DNA from: JAFAQB01 sp045808425
GTDB lineage: Archaea; Thermoproteota; Nitrososphaeria; Nitrososphaerales; Nitrososphaeraceae
Assembly (NCBI GenBank): GCA_045808425.1
Contig: JBJMFM010000334.1
Location: 1 to 16,412, forward strand
DNA length: 16,412 nucleotides
Direction of reading: 5' to 3'
Every line of letters starts with the position of its first letter. Positions within the stretch are counted from its first letter, which is position 1. The notes below the pieces were generated by a model. It saw only the letters and a program-made list of their open reading frames with translations, did no database searches and was not told the origin of the DNA. The position numbers were made by a program, and so were the translations under genes. Of the stretch, positions 1 to 7,556 are shown piece by piece.

Positions 1-105
1 TACAGTCACTTCGTCATCGCGAGAACCGCTCCAGTCTTTTGGTATGCCTATGTAGTAATAGCTCGAATCGGACTTGCTAAGATTCTGATAGAGGATCTGA
101 ACCAT
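1..105 (-). CDS. Partial hypothetical protein, N-terminal 35 residues
   Basis: The minus strand is open from an ATG at 105 to the left edge of the window, giving MVQILYQNLSKSDSSYYYIG followed by IPKDWSGSRDDEVTV. An in-frame TAA lies 11 codons upstream of the ATG, so this is the only normal start. An AT-rich TATA-like stretch (around 145-160 read on the minus strand) sits 40-55 bases upstream. The composition (Tyr, Trp, Asp/Arg mix) looks coding rather than random. No domain can be recognised from 35 residues and no function is proposed. It would be transcribed away from the regulator gene at 284-1093 only in the sense of lying downstream of it on the same strand, 178 bases away, with its own apparent promoter. 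Confidence 0.5.
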   Translation of the reverse strand, partial: MVQILYQNLSKSDSSYYYIGIPKDWSGSRDDEVTV

Positions 106-283
106 TAGTATGATTATTTTTGGTTCCTTAAATTCTTAATCCTCGAATATGATATATTGTGTGTAAGCGCATAAAAATTTGCTATGAAACAAAATAATAT
201 TCGAATGTACATTAAAGTGCGGCCTATCATTGATCATTGTAGTGAAACGTCAGAAACAATAGATAATTTTAAAACCACGTATT

Positions 284-1093
284 TCAAACTTCAGGCTTAA
301 GTTTAGCTTCATCAAATGGTTCAGCTATTTCCCACATGTAGTCATAAAAATCTTCACACCAATAGTGAAATTCTACATCTTCGCTATAAAACATTATATT
401 TAAATCCGGTTCTCCTTTTAGGTTAGGGAACATTAGACAGGATTGCTGTTCGTTAAAAATTGTCATTATTTGCACTTCGTTAAGCATTCGTCTTTCCACT
501 AATCCTTTAGAAATTAGATTGCGCCAGCCGATTTTATGCAGTATTTGGCTTCGTCCTTTTGGTATGATCGCATTACTAGCAAATATATAAGAGAATCTGA
601 TACCATTTTGTACCCTACTGCCTATTGTTTCTATAAGATCAAGAGGCACTTGTGACATAATTTCTTTAATGTATTTATCAGAATTGTTGTAAAGCATCTT
701 CCAACGTTGTAGGATTGCCATCACGCCATGAACAACTTCACAATTGTGGAGTGCCCCGATCCTTTGTATGAATTTTAGAGGCAGTTTGTCTAAGCTATGT
801 TCTAGAAAGTATTCCCTCTGATCAAATAGAAAATCATAGCTTGGGATAAGCGAAACAACTATCTTACCATATGGTGTTAGTGTCAATTCACCGTCACTAT
901 CCTTTGACACTAAACCTGAGTCTGTCAAGCGTAGTATATTTCTGTGGGCCTCCTGCAATGTTGCGTCAAGTTCTATTGCAATTTGGGAAAGTCGGTATTG
1001 TTTTTGGCTTAGTTTCATTAACATAGATAGTCGCAGATCACCGGCAAGTTCGAAGAAAAGAGACCCGGCTCCTTCTTCAGGCTGTCCTGACAT
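284..1093 (-). CDS. Winged-helix transcriptional regulator with FilR1-like domain
   Basis: A 269-residue protein that most resembles archaeal ArsR-like winged-helix regulators carrying the FilR1 (former DUF1724) ligand/sensor domain. Residues about 12-75 form the helix-turn-helix: a predicted helix LFFELAGDLRLSMLMKL, a recognition region IAIELDATLQEAHRNILRLT and a wing with GLVSKDSDGELTLTPYGKI. Residues about 120-250 (GVMAILQRWKMLYNNSDKYI, then an alpha/beta pattern ending FYDYMWEIAEPF) match the middle domain of that family. Its ligand is unknown. The ATG at 1093 is chosen because an AT-rich box (AAATTTAAAC, 1116-1125) lies about 25-30 bases upstream, implying a leaderless or nearly leaderless transcript. 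It is divergent from the Rieske gene at 1402, with 308 bases between them, so it could regulate that gene or itself; this is only suggested by position. Confidence 0.75.
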   Translation of the reverse strand: MSGQPEEGAGSLFFELAGDLRLSMLMKLSQKQYRLSQIAIELDATLQEAHRNILRLTDSGLVSKDSDGELTLTPYGKIVVSLIPSYDFLFDQREYFLEHSLDKLPLKFIQRIGALHNCEVVHGVMAILQRWKMLYNNSDKYIKEIMSQVPLDLIETIGSRVQNGIRFSYIFASNAIIPKGRSQILHKIGWRNLISKGLVERRMLNEVQIMTIFNEQQSCLMFPNLKGEPDLNIMFYSEDVEFHYWCEDFYDYMWEIAEPFDEAKLKPEV

Positions 1094-1401
1094 TGAGTTG
1101 ACAATTCACTTTCTCAAATTTAAACTTGTTAATTAAGATTGGAGATAATATTATTGGATTTATTAAGGAAGATGAATGATTTACAATCATTCTAAGTTTA
1201 GAGTTTGAACAAACGGGTAATTTATTCCATTTATTCTATGTGGATATTTTATTGTCTTTTAAAGAATAATATTATATCTTAAATTAGCATTTCCACACTT
1301 ATTCAATACAGATGAAAGCCTGTTGCAATATAGGATAAACTGCTCTTGTTATACAAGATACTATATATTTGTAAAATGTTTTTACTATTTGACTTTTAAC
1401 T
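1094..1401. promoter_or_regulatory. Divergent promoter region, regulator / Rieske gene
   Basis: This 308-base AT-rich gap holds no convincing ORF. On the minus strand AAATTTAAAC (1116-1125) is placed as TATA box for the regulator starting at 1093. On the plus strand CTATATATTT (1361-1370) lies about 32-41 bases before the Rieske ATG at 1402, which would give a short leader of roughly ten bases. Both assignments rest on spacing and base composition only. Confidence 0.5.
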
Positions 1402-1755
1402 ATGCTTTATCGAGTTTGCAGCAGCGATGAAATAAATAATAACTCTATGGTAGTTTTTACAATTAACCATACTGATATCCTAATAGGAAGAAGAAATGGG
1501 AAACTATTCGCGTGTAATAATTCCTGTCCTCATAGAGGCGCATCTCTTTCCAAAGGTGAATTCAATAATAATAATATCACTTGCTATATGCATGGATATG
1601 AATTTAATATTTTCACTGGAAAATTGGAACACATAAGGTCATGGAAAAAAGAAGACACATGGATTGAACAAAGTGCAGAATGGAGGAAGTCAGGCAACTT
1701 GACTTTGTATATTGTGATAGAGAAGGATAAAGAGATCTACATAGAGATAGATTAA
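1402..1755 (+). CDS. Small Rieske [2Fe-2S] ferredoxin-like protein
   Basis: A 117-residue single-domain Rieske protein. The cluster-binding motifs are plain: C42-P-H44 in NNSCPHRGASLSKGEF and C61-Y-M-H64 in ITCYMHGYEFN, a CxH-x16-CxxH arrangement; a conserved GKLFAC strand precedes the first motif and FTGKLE follows the second. There is no signal peptide, no membrane segment and no catalytic domain, so it is of the soluble ferredoxin type (as in dioxygenase or nitrite-reductase small components) rather than the membrane-anchored bc-complex type. Its partner is not encoded nearby. The gene stands alone, with its own TATA-like box (1361-1370) and long gaps on both sides. The ATG at 1402 gives the usual start just before the first strand. 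The Rieske assignment is firm; the redox partner is unknown. Confidence 0.88.
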   Translation: MLYRVCSSDEINNNSMVVFTINHTDILIGRRNGKLFACNNSCPHRGASLSKGEFNNNNITCYMHGYEFNIFTGKLEHIRSWKKEDTWIEQSAEWRKSGNLTLYIVIEKDKEIYIEID

Positions 1756-2122
1756 AGAAACCCTGCAAATCAGATTCGTTTACATTCATTGTATGGCTAT
1801 AGATCTACCTTTTTTACTGTTGACTGTAGTCCGACATCAACCTATGAGTTTGCCATTTTTATAATAGATTTGTAAGTTGCATCTTATTCTCATAGTTGAT
1901 AACTTGGTACTTAAGGATCTAACTATATTTCTTCATAATATACTAGTCCAATAATTATGGGCAGAAGACGCCTTGTTATCGAAAGTCCAATACGACAATA
2001 TCTTTCAACAGCATATGATGATCATATATTATTTGCATATTTTGAAATTTCCTTTGTATTTTTTGATTATATAATTTGCAAGCTTTTCACCATTTATATA
2101 TAGTGGCAAGTCACCGTTGCTA
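1756..2122. other. Intergenic stretch without a supported gene
   Basis: An AT-rich stretch of 367 bases. A 48-codon ORF on the plus strand (ATG 1957 to TAG 2101-2103) starts MGRRRLVIESPIRQYLSTAY and then becomes a Phe/Ile/Tyr-rich run typical of AT-rich noise. It has a weak TATA-like stretch (around 1936-1943) too close to its ATG. I do not annotate it as a gene. No tRNA-like cloverleaf or repeat was seen. Confidence 0.4.
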
Positions 2123-2269
2123 CTACTCTGGTACAGAGTCACAAACTAACTTCCCATTATTGATTTTTACGAAAAGGAATCTATTATCTTTGAAGATCAA
2201 TGTAATTTCGTCCTTACCCTCTTCCACGTCTAGAAGCTCCTGACCTTTTATTCCATCGAATTTTGTCAT
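2123..2269 (-). CDS. Possible small protein, 48 residues
   Basis: On the minus strand an ATG at 2269 opens 48 codons to a TAG at 2123-2125. The product begins MTKFDGIKGQELLDVEEGKD and ends FVKINNGKLVCDSVPE. The mix of charged, hydrophobic and glycine residues, an alternating beta-strand-like pattern (EITLIFKDNRFLFVKI) and absence of the Phe/Ile/Asn bias of local noise make it look coding. The frame continues open for ten more codons upstream (to a TAG), including a GTG at 2287 that could be an alternative start. It is just downstream, on the same strand, of the unknown gene at 2419-2991 (149 bases away), so the two could be cotranscribed. It could also be a fragment. No family is recognised. 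Confidence 0.42.
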   Translation of the reverse strand: MTKFDGIKGQELLDVEEGKDEITLIFKDNRFLFVKINNGKLVCDSVPE

Positions 2270-2418
2270 ACCTAGTGTATTGCCCACGGGATATTTAGGC
2301 TATGCCAACAAATATTGAACAAACTAATAAAACTTTATTGGTGTTATTTATAATATATTAACTCTAAATCACCAACTGTTTTGAAAAATCAGAATCATTA
2401 ACTACTATACATATTGTT

Positions 2419-2991
2419 TTATTTTCTACACGTAACTTCTATCAAATTTGATCTGCCGACAATTACTGTGGGTTCAGTGTAAGTATGTTTGCCCCAAGTT
2501 ACTTTAATATCCGCAAATAATTTATGCACTCCGGAGTCTAGATTTTCTGTATTTAATTCAATTATTCTATTAACATCAAACAGGTATGACCTTACTTCTT
2601 CAACTGTCACTGGATAAAACAACATATCATCTTTAATTATTGAAATCCATATTCTATTTGCGATCTTTGGACTCCGTGTCCAAAACATTATGGCTTTTCT
2701 AGCAAATTTGATTGGAAGTATTATTTTTCTTCCCATCTTCAAATCAACCTTGATACTCATTCGAAATGCATTATCATGTCTATCGTAAGCTCTTTCCCAG
2801 TTTTTTGGGTTAATAGCTTCCCTGATATCTCCAATTATCTTAAAACCCAAACTTAACGTTAGGATTTCACCCACCCTTACTTTATCCTGGGATTTGCTTA
2901 ATACCGCATCTATGATGATACTGCGGCTATGTGTCAACAATGTTGCCCACAGGGTATCATTTATATCCTCAATAAGTAGTTGTCTGTACAA
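2419..2991 (-). CDS. Hypothetical protein, divergent from rpoL
   Basis: An open frame of 190 codons that I do not recognise. The predicted structure is mostly beta strands in two halves: about residues 20-110 (GEILTLSLGFKIIGDI, then a basic segment KMGRKIILPIKFARKAIMFW) and about 110-190, ending in a strand pattern GVHKLFADIKVTWG reminiscent of immunoglobulin-like folds. There is no signal peptide, membrane segment or Cys pair motif. The longest version starts at a TTG at 2991 and shares one base with the rpoL ATG on the other strand, which is unlikely. A TTG at 2940 (residue 18) fits better: a TATA element at 2959-2967 read on the minus strand lies about 20-27 bases before it. With the later start the protein has 173 residues. 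It is probably a lineage-specific protein; its constant neighbourhood cannot be judged from one window. Confidence 0.65.
   Translation of the reverse strand: MYRQLLIEDINDTLWATLLTHSRSIIIDAVLSKSQDKVRVGEILTLSLGFKIIGDIREAINPKNWERAYDRHDNAFRMSIKVDLKMGRKIILPIKFARKAIMFWTRSPKIANRIWISIIKDDMLFYPVTVEEVRSYLFDVNRIIELNTENLDSGVHKLFADIKVTWGKHTYTEPTVIVGRSNLIEVTCRK
2959..2967. promoter_or_regulatory. TATA box of rpoL, possibly bidirectional
   Basis: ATTTATATC lies 24-32 bases before the rpoL ATG at 2991, the distance expected for a leaderless archaeal transcript. Read on the minus strand the same bases are GATATAAAT, 20-27 bases before an in-frame TTG (2940) of the divergent gene, so one element could serve both directions. 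Evidence is spacing and consensus only. Confidence 0.5.
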
Positions 2992-3269
2992 TGCTTGCGG
3001 AGATTACAGATTTTAATGAAAATGAACTTGAATTAAAACTTCAGGAGGAAGACATTTCAATCATGTACATTATTCAGCATGAGCTTCTGAAAGAACGGAA
3101 TGTTGAATTTGCAGGTGTGACACTTAAGCATCCACTCATTAGAGACTATACTCTCCGGATAGCAACAAAGAGGGGTAATCCGATTGAGGCAATTCGAGAT
3201 GTATCTGTTTCTACATCAAATTATCTTAAGGAGATAGCAAGCACATTAAAGGCAAACTTGAAGAAATAA
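2991..3269 (+). CDS. rpoL: DNA-directed RNA polymerase subunit L (Rpo11)
   Basis: The 92-residue product matches archaeal Rpo11, the counterpart of eukaryotic Rpb11/AC19 and of part of one bacterial alpha subunit. It pairs with Rpo3 in the platform on which RNA polymerase assembles. Visible family features are the core GVTLKHPLIRDYTLRIATK (residues about 43-61), where the conserved H-P-L motif lies in the dimer interface, an N-terminal strand pair MLAEITDFNENELELKL and the amphipathic C-terminal helix AIRDVSVSTSNYLKEIASTL. Length is normal for the family. The ATG at 2991 is supported by a TATA box 24-32 bases upstream, so the mRNA is probably leaderless. tfs follows after only 16 bases and is likely cotranscribed, so two transcription proteins are made together. 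Confidence 0.93.
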   Translation: MLAEITDFNENELELKLQEEDISIMYIIQHELLKERNVEFAGVTLKHPLIRDYTLRIATKRGNPIEAIRDVSVSTSNYLKEIASTLKANLKK

Positions 3270-3285
3270 GAGGGAAAGTTATTCT

Positions 3286-3621
3286 TTGAGGTTCTGTCCA
3301 AAATGCGAAACACGCATGAAGCCCAGGATTGAACAAGGCATTGTATTATGTCCAAAATGCGGTTTTACTGCAGATAAGGAGGAACAGGAATCATCACCTA
3401 AGAAGATTTCACCGGTACAGGAAAGTATTTCCAGGAGTTCGCTTAAAGTTATGGATACAGATAAGGGTCCTGATGCATTGCCTACAACAACAGTTGAATG
3501 CCCTAGATGCGGAAACAACACTGCATTCTGGTGGATGCTACAGACAAGATCTGCAGACGAAGCAACTACACAATTCTATCGTTGTACTAAATGTGTGCAT
3601 ACCTGGAGGAATTATTCTTAG
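3286..3621 (+). CDS. tfs: Transcription elongation/cleavage factor TFS
   Basis: A 111-residue archaeal TFS (related to TFIIS and Rpb9/RpoM), which enters the secondary channel of stalled RNA polymerase and stimulates RNA cleavage. The N-terminal zinc ribbon uses C4, C7, C22 and C25 (FCPKCETRMKPR and VLCPKCGF). A polar linker of about 40 residues leads to the C-terminal zinc ribbon with C72, C75, C100 and C103. The catalytic acidic hairpin is present as QTRSADEATTQFYRC, with D91-E92; the common form is RSADEPTT, so the Pro is replaced by Ala. Because the D-E pair is intact it should be cleavage-active. The start is a TTG at 3286, right before the first ribbon strand. It lies 16 bases after rpoL and needs no promoter of its own. 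Confidence 0.93.
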   Translation: MRFCPKCETRMKPRIEQGIVLCPKCGFTADKEEQESSPKKISPVQESISRSSLKVMDTDKGPDALPTTTVECPRCGNNTAFWWMLQTRSADEATTQFYRCTKCVHTWRNYS

Positions 3622-4046
3622 CCGTCTGATCTAAAGACTAGAGGTCCAGATTTGGATTTTATATCATTTTAATTTTCATTTTATTCCATAAGTGTCATGT
3701 ATATATTTTAGTGAAGATTTAATTTATGTTGATGCGAGATTTTAAAATACCATCCTCATCAACTGTATTATACATATACATTTATAAAAAATTATTAAAA
3801 TTTTTATTTAAATTGACTTACAGAAATAAACCTCTGCACTCCCATTAATTGTTAAACATATGAATTGGTTCACTACTCTACTCTACTACCGACCAGGAAT
3901 ACTATATCAAATCCATGTACTGATCAATTTAATTTAAACATTTAGCCTATGCAGCAAGAAACTCTTATTGCATATTGTTAACATAGTTGGATTAAAGGAT
4001 AGCAATGTTAAAATCTGTAAGTCGACAGCCACATCATTGAATTACC
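3622..4046. other. AT-rich gap between tfs and pcna
   Basis: No gene is supported in these 425 bases. A T-rich run (about 3656-3686, TTTTATATCATTTTAATTTT) starts 35 bases after tfs and could terminate the rpoL-tfs mRNA, as archaeal terminators are U-rich. A further very AT-rich block (about 3768-3815) and ATTTAAAC-like bases near 3937 may hold the pcna promoter, which would leave a leader of roughly 80 bases. An 11-codon ORF (4005-4040) ending six bases before the pcna start could be a leader peptide but is not annotated. Confidence 0.35.
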
Positions 4047-4802
4047 TTGGTGTTCGTGGCTAAGACAAAGTCCCCAGAGGAGTGGAAAGCTGTAACATCC
4101 GCGATCTCCACTCTGGTGGATGAGGCGACATTTGAAGCTACTGTTGAGGGCATATCTTTTAGAGGCATGGATCCCTCCCATGTCGCGCTTATTGATATTC
4201 ATTGGCCAAATTCTGCATTTGAACTGTATGATTGTGACACAGCAGTAAAATTTGGAGTAAGAGTTGATGAATTTTCAAAGTTGATAAGACGTGCAGAAAA
4301 GAAGGATACAATTGAAGTTACCGTGGGAAATGACAGCATGTTATTTATCAAGATTTCCAATAATAATTATGTGAAGGAATATAAAGTAAGGCTTATTGAG
4401 ACCTCTGCAGCCTCTACACCTTTACCAAAATTGAATTTCAATTGCAAGGTGGTATTGACTACTAATGCATTTGACAAGGTTCTTTCAGATATCCAGGTAA
4501 TTTCTGAATACCTTTCAATCGAATCTAAACACAAGCAGATTGAATTCTCAGGAAAAGGAGACTCAGGTGAAGCAAATATAACTCTAGAATCTGGAAGCGA
4601 AGGACTAGAGGAAGTAAATATACAAGAAGATAGCAAGGCTACATATAGCCTAGATTATCTTTCGAAAATTACCAAAGCTGTGAGCACTGCTGGCGGATCT
4701 GTTGCAGTGGAATATTCAAGCAAAATGCCTCTGAGGCTTGAATTCAGGGTAGCAAACATGGGTAGAATACACTTTTATCTTGCGCCCAGAGTACAAGATT
4801 AA
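4047..4802 (+). CDS. pcn: DNA polymerase sliding clamp (PCNA)
   Basis: A 251-residue PCNA, the trimeric ring that holds DNA polymerase, ligase, FEN1 and other factors on DNA. Two copies of the clamp fold are visible: residues about 1-125 (KSPEEWKAVTSAISTLVDEATFEA, written here as the start of the first domain, then GISFRGMDPSHVALIDI, the usual DxSHV segment) and about 130-250, ending in the typical YSSKMPLRLEFRV and IHFYLAPR strands. The C-terminal LAPR tail that binds PIP peptides is intact. The listed start is a TTG at 4047; GTG codons at 4050 and 4056 are alternatives, and neither changes the fold. Aspartate kinase follows after 39 bases on the same strand and may be cotranscribed. Only one PCNA is seen here, so a homotrimer is likely. 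Confidence 0.95.
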   Translation: MVFVAKTKSPEEWKAVTSAISTLVDEATFEATVEGISFRGMDPSHVALIDIHWPNSAFELYDCDTAVKFGVRVDEFSKLIRRAEKKDTIEVTVGNDSMLFIKISNNNYVKEYKVRLIETSAASTPLPKLNFNCKVVLTTNAFDKVLSDIQVISEYLSIESKHKQIEFSGKGDSGEANITLESGSEGLEEVNIQEDSKATYSLDYLSKITKAVSTAGGSVAVEYSSKMPLRLEFRVANMGRIHFYLAPRVQD

Positions 4803-4841
4803 AGCCCATTAATCTTGAATGACAATAACTACTGATCGACT

Positions 4842-6248
4842 ATGCGCATAGTAATGAAATTTGGTGGGACAGCTATAAATTCCGCTGATAAAGTCATACA
4901 TATTGCCAACCTGATAAAATCTCAAAACGAAAAAGGAACTAACGAGATTATAGGAGTCATTTCCGCTGTGCGAGGTATTACGGATAAAATATCGTCCATC
5001 CCCCTTAACGTAAAGAGCGACAAGCTGTCTATTACAGATTTTCTAAATAATGCAAGACATATCCATCTCAATATAATAGAGCAGGCGATTAAGAATGAGA
5101 AGTTAAAAAATGAAGCACGGTCGGTTGTAACTACATTGACTAATGAATTAGAAGATATACTTACTGGTATCCTTCTGCTAGGCGAAATTACTCCAAAGTC
5201 ATTAGACTACTTGATGTCGTTTGGAGAGCGGCTCTCGACTCCCATTGTTTCATTTGCACTACGGGATATAGGATTATCATCTGAATATTTAACAGGGAAA
5301 GAAGCAGGAATTTTGACTGATTCTAATTATGGTGAAGCACGTCCACTAATAGATACTACAAGACTTCGAGTTGTTCACAAAATTGAGCCATTGCTCAAGT
5401 TGAATATTATACCGCTAGTAACTGGATTCATTGGTGCTGATCAGAATGGTAACACTACAACAATTGGAAGGGGAGGTTCAGATTATACTGCAACTATAAT
5501 AGCATCAAGTATCAATGCTGATGAGGTCTGGTTTTTGGGTGATGTAGATGGATTGATGACTGCAGATCCTAAAATTGTCAATGACGCCAGAGTAATAAGA
5601 GAGGTTTCGTTTGCTGAAGCAATGGAAATGGCACTATTTGGTGCAAAGTATATGCATCCGCGGGCTTTAGAACCAGTAATGGATACGAAAATACCAGTTC
5701 GAATACGAAATGCCTTCAGGTTAGAACATCAAGGAACAGTAATTTCTCAGAATCTGACCAAGATATCTCAAAAGACTGTAAAGTCAATCAGTGCTATTCG
5801 CCACACTGCATTGATTGATGTAAGTGGAGGAGGGATGGTAGGTGCTCCTGGTACCGCAGCAAAGATTTTTGATGCCTTGGCAAAAAACAGAGTAAACATT
5901 ATGATGATTTCGCAGAGCCCTTCAGAATCAAGTATCTCTATAGTTGTAAGAAGAGATGAACTTGATAAGGCAATAATGACCCTTGATCTGAATTTACTTG
6001 GCAAAGTAGTAAAAAGAGTAAATGTGAATAATGATGTAGCAGTGATAGCAGTTGTAGGATCCGGTATGCGTGGTATAAAGGGCGTGGCAGCTAGAGTATT
6101 TAATGCAGTAGCAAAACGAAATGCCAATGTCATAATGATTGCTCAGGGTTCTTCCGAGCTGAACTTGGCGTTTGTAGTTAATGACAGTGATTGTGAACAA
6201 GTGGTAAGAGCATTACATGATGAGTTTGAACTCGGGAAAATTGATTAA
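4842..6248 (+). CDS. lysC: Aspartate kinase
   Basis: A 468-residue aspartokinase, which phosphorylates L-aspartate in the first step toward lysine, threonine and methionine. The amino-acid kinase domain spans residues about 1-300: KFGGTA at 6-11 (normally KFGGTS; the last residue differs), DYLMSFGERLS, GRGGSDYTAT and WFLGDVDGLMTADPK for ATP binding, and GAKYMHPRALEP. Two ACT domains follow, about 322-385 (ALIDVSGGGMVGAPGTAAKI) and about 400-465 (AVIAVVGSGMRGIKGVAARV), each with the G-x-A-A-[KR]-[IV]-F pattern and expected to bind the feedback effector at the dimer interface. Length fits a monofunctional archaeal enzyme without a homoserine dehydrogenase domain. It starts at an ATG 39 bases after pcna, with no other amino-acid gene beside it. 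Confidence 0.94.
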   Translation: MRIVMKFGGTAINSADKVIHIANLIKSQNEKGTNEIIGVISAVRGITDKISSIPLNVKSDKLSITDFLNNARHIHLNIIEQAIKNEKLKNEARSVVTTLTNELEDILTGILLLGEITPKSLDYLMSFGERLSTPIVSFALRDIGLSSEYLTGKEAGILTDSNYGEARPLIDTTRLRVVHKIEPLLKLNIIPLVTGFIGADQNGNTTTIGRGGSDYTATIIASSINADEVWFLGDVDGLMTADPKIVNDARVIREVSFAEAMEMALFGAKYMHPRALEPVMDTKIPVRIRNAFRLEHQGTVISQNLTKISQKTVKSISAIRHTALIDVSGGGMVGAPGTAAKIFDALAKNRVNIMMISQSPSESSISIVVRRDELDKAIMTLDLNLLGKVVKRVNVNNDVAVIAVVGSGMRGIKGVAARVFNAVAKRNANVIMIAQGSSELNLAFVVNDSDCEQVVRALHDEFELGKID

Positions 6249-6736
6249 GTAGTTATATTTGTCTACACTTAGGCATGTCAGTACCTAGTTATAAGTAAAT
6301 ACATGATTATTATTATCATACACTCATCTCCTTAAATGGGTATAATGGAAATGGAAAATGAGTAGGTGAGTCAGCTATGAACCTGTTAGAAATAATTAAC
6401 GATCATTATTGTTATTAATTTATCAGTACAATTGCGTGAGGACGAAATTTTGTAGCCTGAAGTGTAAGTAGAAATGAATCTAACATGTTGTTCATAAGGT
6501 TGACTAAATTCATAGACTAAATTTATTTAGTCTGTTAATTCCTTTCATACAAGTTACAACCATTCTAGCGTAACATGACAGGCTGATTGAAGACGCTTAT
6601 CCACCAGAAGAGACATATAATTAGAATCCTAATCTGTAGAAATTATTGAATATGCTATTCACTATCAAGTTGACAAAGATAGAATAGTCGCATCCAGCAA
6701 AAAGTATAATAAATTGTATTCGTTTCATTTCGTCGA
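6249..6736. promoter_or_regulatory. Upstream region of cobJ with TATA box and hairpin
   Basis: No gene longer than 30 codons is convincing in these 488 bases. TATAATAAAT (6705-6714) lies 23-32 bases before the cobJ ATG at 6737 and is a good archaeal TATA box. Further upstream is a hairpin with an 8-base perfect stem (6514-6533, listed separately). Two imperfectly complementary segments near 6322-6375 (ACTCATCT and AGGTGAGT) may pair, but no known riboswitch, including the cobalamin type, could be recognised. Confidence 0.4.
6514..6533. repeat. Perfect 8-base hairpin with flanking direct repeat
   Basis: AGACTAAA (6514-6521) and TTTAGTCT (6526-6533) are exact reverse complements around a TTTA loop. 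The nine bases GACTAAATT occur at 6502-6510 and again at 6515-6523, so a direct repeat overlaps the inverted repeat. It lies about 205 bases before cobJ and 265 after the aspartate kinase stop. It may be a protein site or an mRNA end; no T-run follows directly. Confidence 0.5.
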
Positions 6737-7546
6737 ATGGATAAAGGCAAAGGTAAGTTATTTATTGTAGGTGTTGGTCCTGGCAGTCATGAACATATGA
6801 CCTATAGGGCTATGCAAGTCATTAAAGAAAGTGAAACTATTATTGGTTATGATACTTATGTCTCATTAGTTGAAGACCTGATTACTGGTAAGGAAATTTA
6901 CCGATATCCCATGACCCAGGAGGTGGACAGAGCTAACCAAGCAATTCATTTTGCAGAAGAAGGCAAAATTGTATCGCTAGTATCCTCGGGAGATCCTGGT
7001 ATTTATGGAATGACAGGTTTGATTTACGAAATCCTTGTGGACAAAGGATGGGATAGAGAAAATGGGATATATATTGAATGTATTCCGGGCGTTTCTTCTT
7101 TGAACGCATGCGCTGCTTTAGTTGGTTCTCCATTGATGACGGATTTTGCAGTAGTCAGTATGAGTGATCTCCTTGTTCCCTGGGATATGATCGTAAAACG
7201 TGTAGAGGCAGCAGCTTTGGGTGACTATGTTACTGTGATTTATAATCCTGCAAGCAAGAAGCGCATACATCAATTAAGAGATACAAGAGACATTTTTCTA
7301 AAGTACAGAAAGCCATCTACCCCTGTAGCAATAGTCAAAGGAGCATATAGAGAGAGCCAAGATATAGCTTTAACTAATCTTGATAAAATGCTAGATCATC
7401 AACACATGCTTGGAATGATTACAACAGTAATTATTGGCAATTCATCTACTTTCATCCACAATGGCATGATGATAAATCCACGTGGGTATAGGTCAAAATA
7501 TGAACTTCTCAAAGAAGTTCCTGCAAGTGCACAACTGGGAGTATAA
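6737..7546 (+). CDS. cobJ: Precorrin-3B / cobalt-factor III C17-methyltransferase
   Basis: A 269-residue S-adenosylmethionine-dependent tetrapyrrole methylase of the CobJ/CbiH group, which methylates C17 and drives ring contraction in cobalamin synthesis. The N-terminal motif VGVGPGS (11-17), the central SSGDPGIYGM (83-92), the substrate-loop segment SMSDLLVPW (141-149) and the YNPASKKR stretch are all those of this enzyme, separating it from other methylases in the pathway. In archaea the anaerobic, early cobalt-insertion route (CbiH-type) is expected. The length is slightly over the usual 240-255 residues because of a short C-terminal tail. The ATG at 6737 is supported by a TATA box 23-32 bases upstream, so the mRNA has almost no leader. 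It stands alone and converges with tyrS, whose end is only 10 bases away. Confidence 0.93.
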   Translation: MDKGKGKLFIVGVGPGSHEHMTYRAMQVIKESETIIGYDTYVSLVEDLITGKEIYRYPMTQEVDRANQAIHFAEEGKIVSLVSSGDPGIYGMTGLIYEILVDKGWDRENGIYIECIPGVSSLNACAALVGSPLMTDFAVVSMSDLLVPWDMIVKRVEAAALGDYVTVIYNPASKKRIHQLRDTRDIFLKYRKPSTPVAIVKGAYRESQDIALTNLDKMLDHQHMLGMITTVIIGNSSTFIHNGMMINPRGYRSKYELLKEVPASAQLGV

Positions 7547-7556
7547 ATTATAATTA

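Noticed and set aside
1957..2103. 48-codon plus-strand ORF starting MGRRRLVIESPIRQYLSTAY
   Set aside because: The second half is Phe/Ile/Tyr-rich as in AT-rich noise, no proper TATA spacing, no recognisable family; kept only as part of the gap description.
3279..3634. Two further frames across tfs (minus 3279-3521, plus 3329-3634)
   Set aside because: They are shadows of tfs, whose zinc-ribbon motifs fix the true frame.
3890..3900. Short tandem CTACT-type repeats near 3870-3895
   Set aside because: Only two or three short imperfect units; no CRISPR or iteron spacing.
4005..4040. 11-codon ORF just before pcna, possible leader peptide
   Set aside because: Too short to judge; no attenuator-like structure and no amino-acid bias linked to the downstream gene.
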